Origin: Pseudomonadota bacterium
GTDB taxonomy: Bacteria; Pseudomonadota; Alphaproteobacteria; Rhodobacterales; Rhodobacteraceae
Direction of reading: 5' to 3'
Assembly: GCA_963205235.1 (NCBI GenBank)
Contig: CAUJIP010000123.1
Location: forward strand, 36,040 to 100,039
DNA length: 64,000 nucleotides
Part shown: positions 60,771 through 64,000 of the stretch, one piece after another
Numbering within the stretch: the stretch's first letter is position 1
Layout: each line of letters opens with the position of its first letter
Translations under genes and position numbers: made by a program
The notes under the pieces: model-generated
What the model saw: the letters and a program-made list of their open reading frames with translations, nothing else
The model's database searches: none
What the model was told of the DNA's origin: nothing

Positions 60771-61648
60771 CATCTTTTTCACAGCGGAACCCGCAGGCCT
60801 TTGGCTTGGCCATCACGCTTGCGGGCGTCATGTTCTTTGTTCCCGACGCGCTGGTGATGCGGCTGATCGGCGGCGACATGCTGGTGGTCTCGGTCTGGCG
60901 CGGGCTTCTGGCGGGCAGCGTCTTCCTTCTGGCCAACCTGATCCTTGCCCCGCAATCCATGCCGACGCGGGGCGAGTGGGTCGACCGCAAGGCGCTCCTC
61001 ATCATCGCGGCGAACGCGCTGGGGGGCCTGTCCTGGTGTTCGGCCATGCAGCACACCTCGGCCGCGAATGCCCTTCTGGTGCTGTCCGTCGCGCCCTTCC
61101 TTGCCGCGATCCTGTCCTACCTGTTCCTGCGCGAACGCATCGACCGGGCCACCGCGCTTGCCATCGCCCTCGTCTTTGCCGGCGTGCTGGTCATCGCCTC
61201 GGGCAGCCTGGGTCACGGCCGTTTACTGGGCGATGCCTTCGCGCTGATGAATGCGCTGACCATCGCCACCCATTACACCACGCTTCGGACCACGGGCAGC
61301 CGCAACATGCTGCCACAGCTTGCCGTGGGCGCGATGCTGGGCGGGGTCCTTTCGGTGCCCTTTGCCGATTTCGCGCCCGTCACCACCACGCAGGAGGCTC
61401 TGATCTTCCTGTCCGGCGCGGTGATCCTGCCCTGCACCGCGGGTCTTCTGATGCTGGGCCCCCGCTATCTCCCCGCGCCCGAAGTCACGATGATCACGCT
61501 TCTCGAAGTCATCCTCGGCCCGCTTCTGGTCTGGGCAGTGATCGGCGAGGATCCCGGACAGATGACCCTGATCGGTGGCGCGGTGATCGTCGTCACAATT
61601 GCCGTGCACACCCTGCGACGCCTGACCCAGATCGAAAGCCCGGCCTGA
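60767..61648 (+). CDS. EamA/DMT-family transporter
   Basis: A 293-residue protein with ten hydrophobic helices in two EamA repeats (NPQAFGLAITLAGVMFFVPDALVMRLIG; GLSWCSAMQHTSAANALLVLSVAPFLAAILSYLFLRERIDRATALAIALVFAGVLVI; then ALMNALTIATHYTTLRTTGS and YLPAPEVTMITLLEVILGPLLVWAVIGEDPG). The substrate is unknown. It overlaps its neighbours on both sides (ATGA with the amidotransferase, TGATG with the reductase), so the three are one operon. It is not close in sequence to the EamA protein at 20836. Confidence 0.87.
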   Translation: MTSFSQRNPQAFGLAITLAGVMFFVPDALVMRLIGGDMLVVSVWRGLLAGSVFLLANLILAPQSMPTRGEWVDRKALLIIAANALGGLSWCSAMQHTSAANALLVLSVAPFLAAILSYLFLRERIDRATALAIALVFAGVLVIASGSLGHGRLLGDAFALMNALTIATHYTTLRTTGSRNMLPQLAVGAMLGGVLSVPFADFAPVTTTQEALIFLSGAVILPCTAGLLMLGPRYLPAPEVTMITLLEVILGPLLVWAVIGEDPGQMTLIGGAVIVVTIAVHTLRRLTQIESPA

Positions 61649-62244
61649 TGCGGCTTCTGTTCGTCCATGCCCATCCCGTTCCCGAAAGCTTTGGCACCGC
61701 GCTGTGCCAAGCGGCGATGGAAGTCGCGCGGACAAACGGGCATGAGGTCCGCCTGCTTGACCTGCACGCCGAGGGCTTCAATCCGGTGATGTCGATGGAA
61801 GAGCGCCGGGTCTACAACGACGGCGGGCCACCCCCCCCCGACCTTGTGCCCCATATCGAGGCCCTGAAATGGGCCGAGGGGCTGATCTTCACCTATCCGA
61901 CCTGGTGGTATTCGCAGCCTGCGATCCTGAAAGGCTGGATGGACCGGGTCTGGCGGCCCGGCATCGCCTTTACCGTCCCCACCCCAGGCCAACCGCTGCG
62001 GCCCGCGCTGACCAATGTGCGGCTGATCGGGGTCATCACCACATTGGGCGCGCCCTGGTGGTTCTGGGCCGTCCTGATCGGCGCGCCAGGGCGCAAGATC
62101 CTGTTGCGCGGGCTACAGTTCTGCACCGCCCGGCGCACGCGGACCTTCTGGCTGGCCCTGCATGAGATGGACACCCAAACCGACGCGGCACGCCGCCGGT
62201 TCCTTGACCGGGTCCGCGACCGGATCGCCCGCATCCCCCTGTAA
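61648..62244 (+). CDS. NAD(P)H-dependent flavodoxin-fold oxidoreductase
   Basis: A 198-residue flavoprotein of the NQO1/KefF type. The N-terminal phosphate-binding region is LLFVHAHPVPESFGTALCQAA, and LIFTYPTWWYSQPAILKGWMDRVWRPGIAF is the signature FMN/quinone segment. It probably reduces quinones or related electrophiles. The ATG at 61648 shares a base with the transporter stop. A longer frame starting upstream in another gene is a shadow. Confidence 0.88.
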   Translation: MRLLFVHAHPVPESFGTALCQAAMEVARTNGHEVRLLDLHAEGFNPVMSMEERRVYNDGGPPPPDLVPHIEALKWAEGLIFTYPTWWYSQPAILKGWMDRVWRPGIAFTVPTPGQPLRPALTNVRLIGVITTLGAPWWFWAVLIGAPGRKILLRGLQFCTARRTRTFWLALHEMDTQTDAARRRFLDRVRDRIARIPL

Positions 62245-62350
62245 GGCTCAGGCTTAGGGCAGGGCATTTGCGGCTCGACTTCGGGGCGGATTCTGATGGA
62301 TGGTTGCGGCATCGGGACCGGTGCCGCAGAGGCTCAGGCAGGAGGCATTC

Positions 62351-63700
62351 ATGGCGCAGCCCCTTATCGATTTCGTCCACTCCCTGCGCTGGCAGGACGT
62401 GCCCGCCCCGGTGCAGGACCGCACCCGCGATTTCCTGGTCGACCTTCTGGGGGTAGCGGCGGGTGGCATCGGCACGCGGCTGTCGCAGATCATCCGCGAC
62501 CACGCCGCTGACCAGTTCGGCGCCGGATCGGCCCCCGCGCGGATGCTTCTGGACGGACGCCCCGTCAGCCCAGCCGGGGCCACGCTGGCGGGCGGCATGA
62601 CCATCGACGCCTATGACGCCCATGACGGCCACCGCCTGACCAAGGGCCATGCCGGTTGCGCCGCCCTTCCCGCCGCGATGGCGATGGCCGAGGCGACCGG
62701 CAGGCTGGACGGTGGCGACCTTCTGACCGCGCTTCTCCTTGGCTACGAAATCGGCACCCGCTCAGGGATAGCGCTGCACCGCACCGCCTGCGACTATCAC
62801 ACGACCGGGGCCTGGACCGCCCTGTCCTGTGCCGCCAGCGGGGCGCGCTATCTGGGTCTGACAGCCGACCAGACCCGCCACGCACTTGGCATCGCCGAAT
62901 ATCACGGTCCCCGCAGCCAGATGATGCGCTGCATCGACGCGCCGACCATGGTAAAGGATGGTTCTGGCTGGGGCGGCATGGCCGGGGTCTCGGCGGCCTA
63001 CCTTGCCCGGTCAGGTTTTACCGGCGCGCCCGCGATCACGGCGGAAGGGTCCGACGTGGCCGACCTTTGGGGCGATCTTGGCCAGACCTGGCGGGTGATG
63101 GAGCAATATTACAAACCCTTCCCGGTCTGCCGATGGGCGCAGCCCCCGGTGCAGGCCGTCCTTTCCCTGATGCAGGGCCACAGGCTGCGGTCCACCGATG
63201 TCGCCCGGATCGAGATCGTGACCTTCCACCAATCCCTCCGCCTTGCCACCCGCACGCCCGCCACCACCGAAGAGGCGCAATATTCCACCGCCTTCCCCGC
63301 CGCCGTCGCTGCCGTGCGCGGTACGATCGGGGCCGAGGACATCACCGAGTCCGCATTCGCCGATCCCGAAATCCGCCGTCTGGCCGAAGGCATGCTGGTG
63401 ACCGAATCCGACACCTACAACGCCGCCTTCCCCGACCGCCGCATTGCCCATGCGGTCGTGGTCCTGCAGGACGGCACCCGCCTGCAATCGCCCCCGACCG
63501 AAGCGCGCGGCGACCCCGAGGCGATGGTTGCCCGCGACGAGATGCGCCAGAAGTTCCATGCTTGCGCCGACCCGGTCCTTGGCGCCCCTCGCGCCAGTGC
63601 CCTGCGGACCGCAGCCGAGGCGCTGGGCCCCGGCCAGAGCGCGCGGGATCTTCTGGACCTTGTGTGGTGTAACCAATTCTCCCAGAGTGTTACGAATTAA
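62351..63700 (+). CDS. MmgE/PrpD family protein
   Basis: A 449-residue member of the 2-methylcitrate dehydratase / cis-aconitate decarboxylase superfamily. RTRDFLVDLLGVAAGGIGTRLSQIIRDHA and AYDAHDGHRLTKGHAGCAALPAAMAMAEATGRLDGGDLLTALLLGYEIGTRSG show the conserved DxHDGH and KGHxG core; YYKPFPVCRWAQPPVQAVL follows. Many MmgE/PrpD proteins have uncharacterised substrates; prpB/C are not nearby, so 2-methylcitrate is not assumed. AGGAGG six bases before the ATG at 62351 decides the start. Confidence 0.9.
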   Translation: MAQPLIDFVHSLRWQDVPAPVQDRTRDFLVDLLGVAAGGIGTRLSQIIRDHAADQFGAGSAPARMLLDGRPVSPAGATLAGGMTIDAYDAHDGHRLTKGHAGCAALPAAMAMAEATGRLDGGDLLTALLLGYEIGTRSGIALHRTACDYHTTGAWTALSCAASGARYLGLTADQTRHALGIAEYHGPRSQMMRCIDAPTMVKDGSGWGGMAGVSAAYLARSGFTGAPAITAEGSDVADLWGDLGQTWRVMEQYYKPFPVCRWAQPPVQAVLSLMQGHRLRSTDVARIEIVTFHQSLRLATRTPATTEEAQYSTAFPAAVAAVRGTIGAEDITESAFADPEIRRLAEGMLVTESDTYNAAFPDRRIAHAVVVLQDGTRLQSPPTEARGDPEAMVARDEMRQKFHACADPVLGAPRASALRTAAEALGPGQSARDLLDLVWCNQFSQSVTN

Positions 63701-63736
63701 GCCGGAAGAGATGGCTAATATCGGGATTGGCTGAGA

Positions 63737-64000
63737 TCAGCTGATGACAGCTGATTGGGCCGCCCCGGAATGCTTGCCGTATCGGTGCCACCAGCGGTGG
63801 AGAGCCGAAAGGGAAGTGTGGCGCGAGGCGGGGAAGTGATCTGCGATTTCGGCCAGCATCTGTTTATAGGTCTGCGTCTTGATCCGGGCAATGATGAAGC
63901 TGCGCAGCTCTTCGTCGGCTTCGATCCTGGACCGAATTTCGGTCCTTCGTTCGTGGGTTTGGGCAGCGTGTGAAGGGGCATTCAACGGCCCGTTAAGCGA
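63737..64000 (-). CDS. Small helical protein of unknown function, possibly cut by the window edge
   Basis: An open frame ends at 63737 and stays open to the right edge. The visible 88 codons include a TTG at 63985 that could start an 82-residue protein (NAPSHAAQTHERRTEIRSRI...). The segment ADEELRSFIIARIKTQTYKQMLAEIADHFPASRHTSLSALHRWWHRYGK looks like a helix-turn-helix with a terminal Trp-rich helix, a pattern seen in small Mu-like phage proteins, but the similarity is only impressionistic. Hypothetical. A CAGCTGAT repeat (63738-63753) lies at its 3' end. Confidence 0.5.
   Translation of the reverse strand, partial: SLNGPLNAPSHAAQTHERRTEIRSRIEADEELRSFIIARIKTQTYKQMLAEIADHFPASRHTSLSALHRWWHRYGKHSGAAQSAVIS

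Noticed and set aside
60712..62244. 510-codon frame covering the EamA gene and the reductase as one protein
   Set aside because: The first 300 residues are out of frame with the EamA transporter and Arg/His-rich; only the part from 61648 is real.

Overview
The window is high-GC bacterial DNA that reads as an alphaproteobacterium of the Rhodobacteraceae type. This is an inference from gene content: a fused MrpA/B antiporter subunit, a Tad pilus locus in the CpaB-C-OmpA-E-F-TadB-C-D order, MeaB, short alphaproteobacterial RraB and L28/L33 genes, and intergenic GGATATTTGGGCAAAG-type repeats. No genus can be named from sequence alone. Almost all of it is ordinary chromosome with dense coding, frequent ATGA overlaps and short spacers.

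Layout. 0-6.8 kb: a seven-function Mrp Na+/H+ antiporter operon (mrpA/B fusion cut by the window edge, then C, D, E, F, G) converging on an NhaD-type antiporter. 7-10.4 kb: deoC and a double-domain aldehyde dehydrogenase, which together look like deoxyribose catabolism. 10.4-11.6 kb: a REP-associated tyrosine transposase (RAYT) surrounded by its presumed REP palindromes. 11.7-14.4 kb: divergent copper genes (copA P1B ATPase and a copZ-like chaperone). 14.5-15.9 kb: a small accessory patch holding a Phd/YefM-RelE-type toxin-antitoxin pair bracketed by two direct GTAG-headed palindromes, plus an AT-richer gene interrupted by two in-frame stop codons next to lepA. 17.9-31 kb: housekeeping and scattered genes (hydroxylase, rpmB, rpmG, meaB, hrpB, transporters, Bax-inhibitor protein) and a tandem pair of secreted LysM plus solute-binding-protein fusions. 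31-41.5 kb: LysR regulator, quinone oxidoreductase, an XRE regulator behind a full sigma-54 consensus promoter, a histidinol-phosphatase-like enzyme, 8-oxoguanine and guanine deaminases, RraB, MgtE and 5-formyl-THF cyclo-ligase. 41.6-53.7 kb: a minus-strand Tad (tight adherence) pilus cluster from two small Flp-like pilins through CpaB, CpaC, an OmpA-like lipoprotein, CpaE/TadZ, CpaF/TadA, TadB, TadC, two TPR lipoproteins, prepilin peptidase and an AAA ATPase. 54-64 kb: lytic transglycosylase, scoAB CoA-transferase with a divergent PAS-LuxR regulator, an alpha/alpha-toroid-like protein, amidase, tRNA-Leu(UAA), and a small operon of a class I glutamine amidotransferase, EamA transporter and flavodoxin-fold reductase, then MmgE/PrpD and a small gene at the edge.

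The most unusual signals are the RAYT/REP cluster and the related palindromes around the toxin-antitoxin pair, the paired LysM-SBP proteins without a transporter, the sigma-54 promoter in front of an XRE repressor-like gene, the Flp-like pilins with D-W in place of the canonical E-Y, and the doubly interrupted reading frame at 15.2-15.9 kb. All starts were chosen by Shine-Dalgarno position, family N-termini and overlap with neighbours. No database search was possible.
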